Counted from the stretch's first letter, positions 24,568 through 32,628 are shown. The stretch: 64,000 nucleotides of DNA from Amnibacterium kyonggiense (GCF_004364555.1 NZ_SOAM01000003.1:372001-436000), one strand, 5' to 3'. Translations and numbers: made by a program. Notes: generated by a model not told the origin, from the letters alone.

Positions 24568-27500
24568 CGCACACGTCCGGCACGCGGAGGAGCATCGGGC
24601 GGAAGGGGCTCGAGCCGAACCGGACATCGGGCTCGACCGGGCCCTCGAACGTCGCCCCGGCCATCCCCTCCGCCGCGGCGGCGAGCCGGGAGCGGAACTC
24701 GGCGGCTGCCTCCTCATCGAGGGGCTGCTGCGCGATGAGCGTGTACGGGTCCTTCGTCTTCTGCCGGACGTACAGGAGCGCCGCACCCGTCGTCGCGGCC
24801 TCGGCGCTCACGCCCTCGACCACGCCGGCCCGCACCGCGAGCTGGTAGACCCCGAGCTGCGCGTGCCGGGCGGTCTCCGCCGCCGACGGCCGGGTCGACC
24901 CGGTCTTCAGGTCGACGACGCGGACCCGGCCGTCGCGATCGCGCTCGATGCGGTCGATCGTCCCCGTCGCGAGCGCGCGGCCGACGGGGAACTCGAACGC
25001 GGTCTCGCCGCCGATCAGCTCGGCGCGCTCCGCTGCGACGTCCGCGAGGTACCGCGAGATCGCGCCGATCATCCGGTTCGCCAGCCGGTGCTCGCGCTCC
25101 TCGACCCAGGCCGCCTCGAAGTCGAGCTCCCGCCACCGGCCCTCGAGCGCGGCGAGGAGCGACGCCTCGTCCGGCGACGTCGCCGTCTCGAGCACCCAGT
25201 GAAGCATCGTGCCGATCGCGCCGGCGAGCATCGGCTCCCCGCCCGCGACCCGCTCGAGGAACCAGTCCAGCGGCGACTCCTCGAACCGCTCGAGCTTCGA
25301 CGGCGACACCCGCACCGGCTGCTCCGGGTCCGGCACGAGGGGCTCGGTCGTCGAGGGTGCGGCGAGCCCCCACCACCCCGACGGCGCGGCGCCCGGCACC
25401 TCGGCCCGGGCGAGCCGGGCCAGCGCGGACGCCGCCTCGGCGCGCTCCGCCTCCCCGCCGGTCACGGCGGTGCGGCGGAGGAGCCCGACGAGCGGCCGGA
25501 GCGCGTTCGGCGCGGTCGCCGTGCCGTCCGGCGCCGGCCCGTCCGCGAGGCCGAGCAGCACGCTCGGCGCCTCGTCGTCGTTCGCGATCGCGGCGAGCAG
25601 CAGCACCGACCTGGCCCGCGAGGCGGCGAGCGCGAAGAGCCGCAGCTCGTCCGACAGCACGGCGCGGCGCTCGTCGACGGGCGACGCGGGTGCGCCCCGA
25701 CCGTCGAGCCGGGCCACGAGGTCCCCGAGGCCGAGCAGCGAGCCGCGCGGTCGCAGGTTCGGCCAGACGCCGTCCTGCAGACCCGCGACCACGACCGTGT
25801 CGAACTCGAGCCCGGCGACGCCCACGGGCGTCGTCACGAGCACGCCGTCCCGGAGCCCCCGCGGCGCGAGCGAGTCCTCCGCGACGTCCGCCTCGAGCCG
25901 CGCGCTGATGAACCCCGCCGCGGGATCGGTCGGACCGCGCTCCGCCGCGCGGGCCGCGGACGCGAACAGGGCGACGAGGTCGTCGAGGTCGCGGTTCGCC
26001 TCGGCGGCGACGAGCCCGGCGCCGAGCGCCCGCTCGCGCCACACCGGCGCGAGGCCGCTCGCGTCCCAGACGTGCCAGAGCAGGTCCTCCGCCGACGCGC
26101 CGGCGGCGTCGAGGGCGCGCACGGCCTGCATCGTCTCCGCCAGCCGTGCGGCCCGGCGGGCGAAAGGGGTGTCGATCGTCGCGAGGCGGCCGGGCGCGGC
26201 GAGCGCCTCGACGAGCAGCTCCCCCGCGCTGCGGGCGCCGCCGCCATCGAGCTCCTCGACCCGCAGCGCGAGGCGGAGGCGCCGGAGGGCGAGGCGGTCG
26301 AGCCCGCAGAAGGGGCCGGTCACCAGGGCCGCCGCCGACTCGGGCGTGAGCGGGAGGATGCCGAGCGCGACCGCGACGACCTCCACGAGCGCCCGCGGCG
26401 CCCGCTCCGTCGCGTCGATCGCGGTGCCGGTGGTGACGGCGGGCACCCCGGCGATCTCGAGCGCGCGGGCCAGCGGCTCGACGAGCGCGTTCGACCGGAC
26501 GACAACCGCCTGGTCCGCGAACGGGACGTCGTGCTCGAGGTGCCGCTCCCGCAGGAGGTGCGCGATCCGGGCCGCGAGCGCGCCGGGGCCGTCGGCCTCC
26601 ACGGAGCGCACCGGCTCCCCGCCGGGCCGCGCGGTCGCCGTCCGCTGCGTGCCGGCGAGCGCCGTGCCGATCCGCGCGGTCACCGCCGAGACGAAGCGCC
26701 GCACGGTCTCGGGGTGCCGATGGACCGTGCCGAGCACGATGCGGGCGGGCGACGCGACGCCGAAGCGCTGCTCGAACCGGCCCAGCAGGTCGGGCTCGCC
26801 GCCGCGGAACGTGTCCGAGGCGACGTCCGGGTCGCCGAACGCCACGATCGCGCAGCCGCGGGCGGCGAGGGCGGCGAGCAGGCCGACCGCGGACTCGCCG
26901 AGGTCCTGCAGGTCGTCGACGACGACGAGGCGCAGCCGACCGGCGAGGGCCCCCGGACGCCCCTGCAGCACGGCGGCCGTCGCGATCGCGACGAGCTCGG
27001 CGGAGTCGAACGCGTCCGGCTCCACGGCCGGGAGGACCTCGAGGTACTCGCGCCAGAACGCCGCCGCCGCGGACCACTCCTCGCGGCCCTCGCGGGCGCC
27101 GAGGTCTGCGAGCTCGTCCGGCGTCACGTCGCGCTCGGTGCACCGCGCGAAGAGCTCCCGCAGCTCCCCGCGGAACGCGCGGGTGCTCCGCACGTCGGCT
27201 CCGAGCCGCTCCGGCCACGCGGTCTCCGCGTCCGGCAGCAGCTGCCCGATCAGCCGGTCCTGGTCGCCGCCGGAGAGGAGCACCGGGGTGTCCCGGCCGT
27301 CCTCCGCGGCGTCCCTTCGCGCGATGTCGAAGGCGAGGGAGGCCGCGGTGCGGGCGAGCGGCGCGGACACCGGGCGGCCCACCGCGAGCAGCAGCCGGTC
27401 CCGGAGCCGGGACGCCTGCGCGCGCCGCGGGGCAACGAGCAGCACCTCCTCCGGCTCGAGGAGCCGGCGGCCGATGCGGTCCGCGACGAGGGCGACGGCG

Positions 27501-27607
27501 GTGGTCGTGCGGCCCGTGCCCGGCGCGCCGAGGACGACCGCGGAGGCTCCGACCGGCAGCGCGAGCACCGCCCGCTGGTCGGCGTCGAGGGTCCCCTGGT
27601 CCAGCAC
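24560..27607 (-). CDS. adnA: AdnA-type helicase-nuclease subunit with degenerate motor
   Basis: The roughly 1015-aa partner of AdnB. The N-terminal motor domain has a Walker A of LGAPGTGRTTTA, in which the catalytic Lys is Arg (R33). Motif II is LVVVDDLQDLGE and motif III is VAFGDPDVASDTFRGG. The C-terminal nuclease domain carries VRVVDLKTGSTRPSAAE. Loss of the Lys fits the known asymmetry in which AdnB is the dominant motor. The start GTG at 27605-27607 is preferred because TAGCGT lies exactly 7 nt upstream; GTG at 27616 is an alternative adding three residues. The product ends LLRVPDVCGG, overlapping adnB by 8 bp. Confidence 0.9.
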   Translation of the reverse strand: MLDQGTLDADQRAVLALPVGASAVVLGAPGTGRTTTAVALVADRIGRRLLEPEEVLLVAPRRAQASRLRDRLLLAVGRPVSAPLARTAASLAFDIARRDAAEDGRDTPVLLSGGDQDRLIGQLLPDAETAWPERLGADVRSTRAFRGELRELFARCTERDVTPDELADLGAREGREEWSAAAAFWREYLEVLPAVEPDAFDSAELVAIATAAVLQGRPGALAGRLRLVVVDDLQDLGESAVGLLAALAARGCAIVAFGDPDVASDTFRGGEPDLLGRFEQRFGVASPARIVLGTVHRHPETVRRFVSAVTARIGTALAGTQRTATARPGGEPVRSVEADGPGALAARIAHLLRERHLEHDVPFADQAVVVRSNALVEPLARALEIAGVPAVTTGTAIDATERAPRALVEVVAVALGILPLTPESAAALVTGPFCGLDRLALRRLRLALRVEELDGGGARSAGELLVEALAAPGRLATIDTPFARRAARLAETMQAVRALDAAGASAEDLLWHVWDASGLAPVWRERALGAGLVAAEANRDLDDLVALFASAARAAERGPTDPAAGFISARLEADVAEDSLAPRGLRDGVLVTTPVGVAGLEFDTVVVAGLQDGVWPNLRPRGSLLGLGDLVARLDGRGAPASPVDERRAVLSDELRLFALAASRARSVLLLAAIANDDEAPSVLLGLADGPAPDGTATAPNALRPLVGLLRRTAVTGGEAERAEAASALARLARAEVPGAAPSGWWGLAAPSTTEPLVPDPEQPVRVSPSKLERFEESPLDWFLERVAGGEPMLAGAIGTMLHWVLETATSPDEASLLAALEGRWRELDFEAAWVEEREHRLANRMIGAISRYLADVAAERAELIGGETAFEFPVGRALATGTIDRIERDRDGRVRVVDLKTGSTRPSAAETARHAQLGVYQLAVRAGVVEGVSAEAATTGAALLYVRQKTKDPYTLIAQQPLDEEAAAEFRSRLAAAAEGMAGATFEGPVEPDVRFGSSPFRPMLLRVPDVCGG

Positions 27608-27614
27608 GGCGGTC

Positions 27615-27620
27615 ACGCTA
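27615..27620 (-). promoter_or_regulatory. Leaderless-type -10 for adnAB (TAGCGT)
   Basis: TAGCGT lies 7 nt upstream of the GTG at 27607 and supports that start over the GTG at 27616, which lies inside the hexamer. Confidence 0.5.
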
Positions 27621-27694
27621 GGACGGAGGACCGACACCGGTGCGATCCTGTCCGCCCAGCGCGGAACCGGGCCCTCCTCCCGAGCGCCCCGCGG

Positions 27695-27758
27695 GATACT
27701 GGCGCCGGGCCGGTCGAGCGATCGGCCGGGACGCATCCCTCCGCCGTCGAGGCGGAGG
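27695..27758 (+). promoter_or_regulatory. -10 (GATACT) and leader hairpins of the DUF3107 gene
   Basis: GATACT at 27695-27700 would give a leader of about 72 nt. The leader contains an imperfect hairpin around 27705-27730 and a perfect 8-bp hairpin (CCTCCGCC / GGCGGAGG, 27738-27758), ending about 20 nt before the start codon. Confidence 0.4.
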
Positions 27759-27778
27759 CGCAGAAAGGGGGCGGCCTC

Positions 27779-28003
27779 GTGGAGGTGCGCATCGGGATCC
27801 AGAACTCCGGCCGGGAGCTCGCGTTCGAGAGCGCCGAGTCGCCTGCCGCCGTGCAGAAGACCATCGGCGACGCCATCGAGAAGAAGGCGACGCACTTCAC
27901 GCTCGCGGACGAGAACGGGCGGCTCTACCTCGTGCCGACGGCGACGCTCGCGTACGTCGAGGTCGGGAGCGAGAAGACGCGGCGCGTCGGCTTCGTCGCC
28001 TGA
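27779..28003 (+). CDS. DUF3107 protein (TB9.4-like)
   Basis: The 74-aa protein begins VEVRIGIQNSGRELAFESAE and ends VEVGSEKTRRVGFVA. The sequence and length match DUF3107, the family of the M. tuberculosis TB9.4 antigen (Rv3208A), which lies between the adnAB region and rhlE in the same order. Function is unknown. It is small, soluble and predicted mostly beta-strand plus one helix (AAVQKTIGDAIEKKA). The GTG start at 27779 is chosen by the purine-rich GAAAGGGGG 10 nt upstream. The membrane-protein gene follows 5 nt after its stop. Confidence 0.88.
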   Translation: MEVRIGIQNSGRELAFESAESPAAVQKTIGDAIEKKATHFTLADENGRLYLVPTATLAYVEVGSEKTRRVGFVA

Positions 28004-28008
28004 CGCAC

Positions 28009-28290
28009 GTGCAGCTGATCTACGCCGAGACGGTCGCGATCGTCCTCGGCCTGGCGGCGCACGCGGTGCTGCCGCGGCGCGACCTCACCGGCGTGCTGCT
28101 GCTGCCCGCGGTCGCCGGCGTCGCCGCCGCCGTCGTGTGGGTCGCGCTGACCTGGGCGCGGGTCGAGCAGGGGGGCGCGGCCATGTGGCTGGCGTCGCTG
28201 CTGGCCGCCGTGCTCTCCGCGGTCGTCGCCGGCGTCGTCGTGCGCCGGTCGCGCGCCGCCCGCGACGAGCAGGCGCTCGCCGCGGCCTGA
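28009..28290 (+). CDS. Small hydrophobic membrane protein (93 aa)
   Basis: The 93-aa protein starts VQLIYAETVAIVLGLAAHAV. It has three hydrophobic stretches (about 4-20, 27-48 and 60-78) and a basic C-terminus (RRSRAARDEQALAAA). No named family is recognised. The GTG start is 5 nt after the DUF3107 stop, so both are likely on one transcript that ends at the perfect palindrome just downstream. No strong SD is visible; coupling to DUF3107 translation is likely. Confidence 0.72.
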   Translation: MQLIYAETVAIVLGLAAHAVLPRRDLTGVLLLPAVAGVAAAVVWVALTWARVEQGGAAMWLASLLAAVLSAVVAGVVVRRSRAARDEQALAAA

Positions 28291-28296
28291 CCGGGG

Positions 28297-28332
28297 AACG
28301 CCCCGGCGGAGGACGTCCTCCGCCGGGGCGTT
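28297..28332. terminator. Perfect 36-bp palindrome, terminator
   Basis: Arms 28297-28314 and 28315-28332 are exact complements beginning AACGCCCCGG. The hairpin follows the stop of the membrane protein by 6 nt and ends in GTTGCG. It is a strong factor-independent-type hairpin, probably bidirectional. Confidence 0.85.
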
Positions 28333-28337
28333 GCGCG

Positions 28338-28442
28338 TCACATCGGGGCCACCGTCTCCGCGGTGCCGACGGAGAGGCTGCCGTGCTCGACCTCGTCGAC
28401 GAACTCCTCGCGCCCGAGCGGCGACCAGCCGCGCTCGCGGCC
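28338..28442 (-). pseudogene. Possible C-terminal gene remnant
   Basis: A minus-strand frame ends in a protein-like tail, REEFVDEVEHGSLSVGTAE then TVAPM, with a stop at 28338-28340. There is no start codon nearby, and upstream the frame enters the palindromic element at 28443-28526. Composition looks like real coding sequence, unlike the Arg-rich noise around it. It may be the last 30 residues of a gene truncated when the repeat arrived. The family is not recognised. Confidence 0.3.
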
Positions 28443-28526
28443 GATCGAGGTGCGAGCGAAGCGAGCCTCGAGACCACCCTGACCGCGGAGTGGTCTCGAC
28501 ACGGGCGCAGAGCGCCCGGCTCGATC
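28443..28526. repeat. REP-like multi-hairpin palindromic element
   Basis: Inner arms TCGAGACCAC (28468-28477) and GTGGTCTCGA (28490-28499) pair perfectly. The outer GATCGAG (28443-28449) pairs with a CTCGATC near 28520-28526. The left half contains the GCGAGCGAAGCGAGC stretch and the right half a small GGGCGC/GCGCCC hairpin. The nested layout is characteristic of dispersed palindromic repeats in actinobacterial genomes. It occupies the only sizeable gap between the terminator and the ferritin-like gene. Confidence 0.55.
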
Positions 28527-28537
28527 ACCGGGGCGCG

Positions 28538-29257
28538 TCAGGCGGTGAGGCCGAGGCGGTCCATGCGGCGGGTGTGGGCCGCGATCAGGTCGTTGAGGAT
28601 CGGCTCGATGCGCCGCTCCTCCGTGGACGCCGGCTGCCCCGCGGCGTCGCGGACGTCCGCGAGCGCGGCGCGCGCGACGAGCAGCGTGTCGCCGACGAGC
28701 CGGCGACCCCAGAGGGCGAGCCGGGAGGCGAGGCGCTTGTCCGCGGCGAGCCCCGCCTGCAGCACGGCGACGAGCGCGTCGTGGCCGATGTCGCGCTGGA
28801 GGATCTCCACGACCCGCCCGGCCTCCGGCTCGGGCAGCCCCGCAGCGAGGCCGGCGAAGAAGCCGTCGAGCAGTCCGGCGGAGAGGTGCAGGGTCAGCAC
28901 GGACTCGTGCCACCCCGAGTCCGCGAGGCGCCGGCGGTAGCGGTCGATGTCCGCGGTGAAGGGGTGCATCGCGGCCGCGGAGCTGTGCCCGCGGGCCTCG
29001 ATCATCGAGGAGAGGGCGGTGTGCTGCTCGAGCACGACGGCGGCGACCCGGGTGATCGCCTCACGGTCGGCGAGGTCGGTCGCGCGCCCCGCGACGGCGG
29101 ACGCCGACTCGAACAGCGCGAGCTTCAGGTACGCGACGCGGCCGAGCAGGGCATCGGTGTCGGGACGCAGGTCACCGAGCGCGATCCGGACGACCTTGGG
29201 CTGCTCGCCGCCGCCCCTGCGGGGCGCGGCAGGGCGCCGTCGTCCCAATCGGATCAC
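28538..29257 (-). CDS. Ferritin-like MiaE_2-type protein
   Basis: The 239-aa all-helical protein has carboxylate and His residues placed as in a di-iron ferritin-like bundle: LKLALFESASAVAG, VLEQHTALSSMIEARGH, then GRVVEILQRDIGHDAL. The family (MiaE_2/ferritin-like, Rv3210c in M. tuberculosis) is related to tRNA 2-methylthio-N6-isopentenyl adenosine hydroxylase and is always near rhlE in actinobacteria. A tRNA-modifying role is possible but not shown. The GTG start at 29257 follows TATGCT by 6 nt. It is divergent from rhlE. Confidence 0.8.
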   Translation of the reverse strand: MIRLGRRRPAAPRRGGGEQPKVVRIALGDLRPDTDALLGRVAYLKLALFESASAVAGRATDLADREAITRVAAVVLEQHTALSSMIEARGHSSAAAMHPFTADIDRYRRRLADSGWHESVLTLHLSAGLLDGFFAGLAAGLPEPEAGRVVEILQRDIGHDALVAVLQAGLAADKRLASRLALWGRRLVGDTLLVARAALADVRDAAGQPASTEERRIEPILNDLIAAHTRRMDRLGLTA

Positions 29258-29263
29258 CCGGCA

Positions 29264-29269
29264 AGCATA
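29264..29269 (-). promoter_or_regulatory. Leaderless-type -10 (TATGCT)
   Basis: TATGCT lies 6 nt upstream of the GTG at 29257. Confidence 0.6.
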
Positions 29270-29280
29270 TTGGCAGCGAG

Positions 29281-29429
29281 TAGGATGCGTTCCCGGAGCC
29301 CGCCGTGGAGCGGGCCCGCATGCGCCGGTCAGGACCGCAGGATCTCGGCGCAGCCCCGCGTGATCCGTTCCGTGATCCGCGACAGCACCCGCGCAGCAGC
29401 GCGCCGACACCGACAGGCACATCCCTCTT
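29281..29429 (+). promoter_or_regulatory. rhlE promoter (TAGGAT) and long 5' leader
   Basis: TAGGAT at 29281-29286, with TTGGCA 12 nt before it, suggests a start near 29293 and a leader of about 137 nt. A hairpin GCCCGC/GCGGGC lies at 29298-29315. Long structured leaders are typical of DEAD-box helicase mRNAs under temperature or autoregulatory control, which here is inference. Confidence 0.4.
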
Positions 29430-30920
29430 TTGACATTCGCAGAACTCGGCATCGACCAGGACATGGTCGACGTCCTCGCCGCGAAGGGCATCGTCGAGCC
29501 CTTCCCCATCCAGTCCCAGACGATCCCCCTCGGCCTGACCGGCCAGGACATCATCGGCCAGGCGAAGACCGGCACCGGCAAGACCCTCGGCTTCGGCCTC
29601 CCGATCATCCAGCGCCTCGGCCACGACCCGGAGCCGGGCGTGAAGGTGCTCGTGGTCGTCCCCACCCGCGAGCTGTGCGTGCAGGTCGCGGAGGACCTGG
29701 AGCTCGCCACCTCCGCGCGCCCGACGCAGGTCGCCGCGATCTACGGCGGCAAGGCCTACGAGGGCCAGATCGAGGCGCTGAAGGCGGGCGCGCAGATCGT
29801 GGTCGGCACGCCCGGCCGCCTCCTCGACCTCGCGGGGCAGCGCCTCATCTCCTTCGCCGACGTGCGCGAGATGGTGCTCGACGAGGCCGACAAGATGCTC
29901 GACCTCGGCTTCCTGCCCGACATCGAGAAGCTCTTCGCGCAGACGCCCGCGAACCGGCACACGATGCTGTTCTCCGCGACGATGCCGGGCGCGATCGTCG
30001 CGCTCGCCCGCCGCTTCATGAACCGGCCCGTCCACATCCGCGCCACGGACCCGGACGAGGGCCTGACGCAGGCGAACATCAAGCACATCGTCTACCGGGC
30101 GCACTCCCTCGACAAGGACGAGGTCGTGGCGCGCATCCTCCAGGCGGAGGGCCGCGGCAAGACCGTGATCTTCACGCGCACGAAGCGCGCCGCCGCGCGC
30201 CTGCAGGAGGAGCTGAACGACCGCGGCTTCAACGCGGCCGCGGTGCACGGCGACCTCGGCCAGGAGCAGCGCGAGCGGGCCATGGCCTCGTTCCGCAGCG
30301 GCAAGCGCGACGTGCTCATCGCGACGGACGTCGCCGCCCGCGGCATCGACGTCGACGACGTGACCCACGTCATCAACCACACGATCCCGGAGGACGCGGA
30401 CGCGTACCTGCACCGCGCGGGCCGCACCGGCCGCGCCGGCCGGACGGGCATCGCGGTGACCTTCGTGGACTGGGACGACCTGCACAAGTGGGCCCTGATC
30501 GACAAGGCGCTCGAGTTCGGCAAGCCGGAGCCGGTGGAGACCTACTCGTCCTCCCCGCACCTCTACGAGGACCTCGACATCCCCGTCGGCACGAAGGGCC
30601 GCCTGCCCGGCGCCGCCGGCACGACGCCGACGCAGCCCGCCGCGACCCGGCCCGCGTCGGCCGAGGGCGGCGAGGGGCGGCCCGCGCGCTCCCGGTCCCG
30701 CTCGCGGTCCCGCACGCGCTCGTCCGGCGGGTCCGGCGAGCAGCCGGTCGAGACGGCCGTGCAGACCGCCGACCGCGACGACGCCGCGCACGAGGACACC
30801 GCGCACGAGGGCTCCGCGCACGAGGAGCACGCCCCGGGCTCCGGCACGCACGACGGCTCGGGCAAGCCGCGCCGGCGTCGCCGCCGTCGCGGTCCGCGCC
30901 CGGCGACGCCCTCCGCCTGA
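29430..30920 (+). CDS. rhlE: DEAD-box ATP-dependent RNA helicase, RhlE-like
   Basis: The 496-aa protein has all DEAD-box motifs in order: Q motif FPIQSQTIPL, motif I AKTGTGKT, Ia PTRELCVQV, Ib TPGRLLD, motif II VLDEADKML, motif III SATMP, motif IV VIFTRTKRAA, motif V ATDVAARGID and motif VI HRAGRTGRAG. The C-terminal extension is Arg/Ser-rich then Glu/His-rich and ends in a basic RRRRRRGPRP-like tail for RNA contact. Its likely role is rRNA maturation or mRNA turnover. The start is a TTG (MTFAELGID) with no good SD. A GC hairpin terminator follows. Confidence 0.92.
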   Translation: MTFAELGIDQDMVDVLAAKGIVEPFPIQSQTIPLGLTGQDIIGQAKTGTGKTLGFGLPIIQRLGHDPEPGVKVLVVVPTRELCVQVAEDLELATSARPTQVAAIYGGKAYEGQIEALKAGAQIVVGTPGRLLDLAGQRLISFADVREMVLDEADKMLDLGFLPDIEKLFAQTPANRHTMLFSATMPGAIVALARRFMNRPVHIRATDPDEGLTQANIKHIVYRAHSLDKDEVVARILQAEGRGKTVIFTRTKRAAARLQEELNDRGFNAAAVHGDLGQEQRERAMASFRSGKRDVLIATDVAARGIDVDDVTHVINHTIPEDADAYLHRAGRTGRAGRTGIAVTFVDWDDLHKWALIDKALEFGKPEPVETYSSSPHLYEDLDIPVGTKGRLPGAAGTTPTQPAATRPASAEGGEGRPARSRSRSRSRTRSSGGSGEQPVETAVQTADRDDAAHEDTAHEGSAHEEHAPGSGTHDGSGKPRRRRRRRGPRPATPSA

Positions 30921-30927
30921 CGCCGGT

Positions 30928-30971
30928 CCCCGGGCGGCTCCTCCGGCCTTCCCGGCCGGGGACGCCCGGGG
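30928..30971 (+). terminator. Hairpin downstream of rhlE
   Basis: Arms CCCCGGGCG (30928-30936) and CGCCCGGGG (30963-30971) pair perfectly, with a smaller nested GGCC hairpin between them. The hairpin begins 8 nt after the stop. Confidence 0.6.
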
Positions 30972-31005
30972 CGCGGCGACGTCGGATCCGCGGTGGACCG
31001 GCCGG

Positions 31006-31011
31006 TAGCCT
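31006..31011 (+). promoter_or_regulatory. Leaderless-type -10 (TAGCCT)
   Basis: TAGCCT lies 6 nt upstream of the ATG at 31018. Confidence 0.6.
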
Positions 31012-31017
31012 CTGAGC

Positions 31018-31680
31018 ATGCCGACCCCGTCCGACGTCGACATCTGGCCGCTCCTCGGCGTGCGCATCCTGGTGTCCGACATCGAGCTGTCCCCGATCGA
31101 CGACCGCACCGCGCTGGATCTCGGTCGGCTCGCCGCCGGCGGCATCCACGGGAACTTCCTCCCGTTCAACACGCCCTGGACCCGCGGCACCGAGGTCGAC
31201 GTCGCGCGGAACGTGTACCGCTACCACTCGCGGCTGCGGCAGGAGATGTCGCCCGAGCGCTGGTCGCTCGAATTCGCGGCGAAGCTCGACCACACCCTGA
31301 TCGGCGTGCAGAGCCTGTCCGCGGAGAACTTCGGGACCACGAAGTCCGCGGAGAGCGCCTCCTGGCTCGGCCAGTCCTGGCAGGGCAAGGGCATCGGCAC
31401 GCTGAACCGCATCGCGATCCTCACGCTCGCGTTCGACGGCCTCGGCGCCGACGAGGTCACGACCTCGGCCTGGGCGGACAACGTCGCGTCGAACGCCGTC
31501 ACGCGGAAGCTCGGCTACGAGCCGAACGGCGAGGAGCGGCTCGACCGCGAGGGACGCGTCACGGTGCAGAAGCGGTTCCGCATGAGCCGGGCGATGTGGG
31601 ACGCGCGCGGCCCGGAGCTGCGCCCGCACACCGAGATCGAGGGCGTGGACGCGCTCAAGGAGTGGCTGCAGATCTCCTGA
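31018..31680 (+). CDS. GNAT-family N-acetyltransferase
   Basis: The 220-aa GNAT has its acetyl-CoA loop at SWQGKGIGTLNRIAILTLAF (about 119-138) and the downstream motif NVASNAVTRKLGYEPNGEE. It is a paralogue of the GNAT at 6567: both share the WPLLG/WPLFG opening, a GIH...PF...PWT block near residue 40-55 and the same domain length. The acceptor is unknown. It is probably transcribed alone from a leaderless promoter just after the rhlE terminator. It converges on the PHP gene with a 12-bp gap. Confidence 0.85.
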   Translation: MPTPSDVDIWPLLGVRILVSDIELSPIDDRTALDLGRLAAGGIHGNFLPFNTPWTRGTEVDVARNVYRYHSRLRQEMSPERWSLEFAAKLDHTLIGVQSLSAENFGTTKSAESASWLGQSWQGKGIGTLNRIAILTLAFDGLGADEVTTSAWADNVASNAVTRKLGYEPNGEERLDREGRVTVQKRFRMSRAMWDARGPELRPHTEIEGVDALKEWLQIS

Positions 31681-31692
31681 TCGGCGACCGTT

Positions 31693-32550
31693 TCAGGGCA
31701 GCTCCGGCACCGTTCCCGAGCCCTGCTCGAGGATCGCGTCGACGACCTCCGGCGCGGTCGAGCGGTCGCCGAGCCGGTTCGGCTTGCCCGACCCGTGGTA
31801 GTCGCTCGAGCCGGTGATCGGCAGCCCGAACCGCGCGGCGAGCGCCGCCGCCACGGGGCCGCCGCCCGGGGTGTTCTCCGGGTGGTCGGCCTCGATGCCG
31901 AACAGGCCGGCGTCGACGAGGTCCGCGACCTCGTCGGCCGGGATCACCCAGTCCGCCCGCGTCGCGCCCGGGTGCGCCAGCACGGGCACCCCGCGGGCCG
32001 CGCGGATCAGCGCGACGCCGTCCGCGGGCGTCGGCGCGTAGTGCGGCTCCACGTAGCCGCGCCGCGGGTGGAGGATCCCCGCGAACGCCGCGCTGCGGTT
32101 CGGCTCGATGCCGAGCGCCACGAGCGCGTCGGCGATGTGCGGGCGGCCGACCGTCGCGCCGGGCGACGTCTGCGCGAGGACGTCCTCCCACCCGATCGGG
32201 TAGTCGGCGCCGATGGCGTCCACGATCCGGTGCGCGCGGTCCCGGCGGGCGACGCGGATGCGCTCCGTCTCCGCCACGAGCGCCGGGTGGGCGGGGTCGA
32301 CGAGGTAGCCGAGCACGTGCACGCTGCGCCAGCCGAGCCGCGTCGACAGCTCCACGCCGGGGATCAGCGCGGTCCCCGTCGTGCGCGCGGCGACCCGCGC
32401 GGCGTCCCAGCCGGCGGTCGAGTCGTGGTCGGTCAGCGCGATGCCGGCGAGCTCCGTCCGCGACGCCTGCTCGACGACGGCGGCGGGCGCCTCCGTGCCG
32501 TCCGAGACCGTCGAGTGCGTGTGCAGATCGAACCGTCCGCGCACGCCCAT
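31693..32550 (-). CDS. PHP-domain phosphoesterase (YciV/RNase AM-like)
   Basis: The 285-aa protein has PHP metal-binding signatures: FDLHTHSTVSDG (8-19), ALTDHDS near residue 40, IPGVELS near 63, PHIADAL, VPVLAHPG and the C-terminal TGSSDYHG. This is the YciV/TrpH group, which includes 3',5'-nucleoside bisphosphate phosphatase and RNase AM. It probably releases phosphate or trims 5' RNA ends with Mn or Fe cofactors. The frame runs far upstream, but that region is antisense to the EEP gene. The ATG at 32550 is 6 nt behind TACGAT and begins the conserved strand. Confidence 0.88.
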   Translation of the reverse strand: MGVRGRFDLHTHSTVSDGTEAPAAVVEQASRTELAGIALTDHDSTAGWDAARVAARTTGTALIPGVELSTRLGWRSVHVLGYLVDPAHPALVAETERIRVARRDRAHRIVDAIGADYPIGWEDVLAQTSPGATVGRPHIADALVALGIEPNRSAAFAGILHPRRGYVEPHYAPTPADGVALIRAARGVPVLAHPGATRADWVIPADEVADLVDAGLFGIEADHPENTPGGGPVAAALAARFGLPITGSSDYHGSGKPNRLGDRSTAPEVVDAILEQGSGTVPELP

Positions 32551-32556
32551 CCGGCA

Positions 32557-32562
32557 ATCGTA
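32557..32562 (-). promoter_or_regulatory. Leaderless-type -10 (TACGAT)
   Basis: TACGAT lies 6 nt upstream of the PHP-gene ATG at 32550. Confidence 0.6.
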
Positions 32563-32614
32563 AGAGGGCGCGGAGGAACCGCGAGCCGCGGACGGCCGCC
32601 CCGCCCCGGCCCCG

Positions 32615-32620
32615 TACCGT
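32615..32620 (+). promoter_or_regulatory. Leaderless-type -10 (TACCGT)
   Basis: TACCGT lies 8 nt upstream of the GTG at 32629. Confidence 0.5.
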
Positions 32621-32628
32621 TGCCCTCC

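Noticed and set aside
20887-24738. 1283-aa plus-strand frame over adnB
   Set aside because: Antisense shadow typical of GC-rich DNA; repetitive Arg/Glu/Leu composition.
25209-28940. 1243-aa plus-strand frame over adnA
   Set aside because: Ser/Arg/Ala-rich shadow; contradicts adnA, DUF3107 and the ferritin-like gene.
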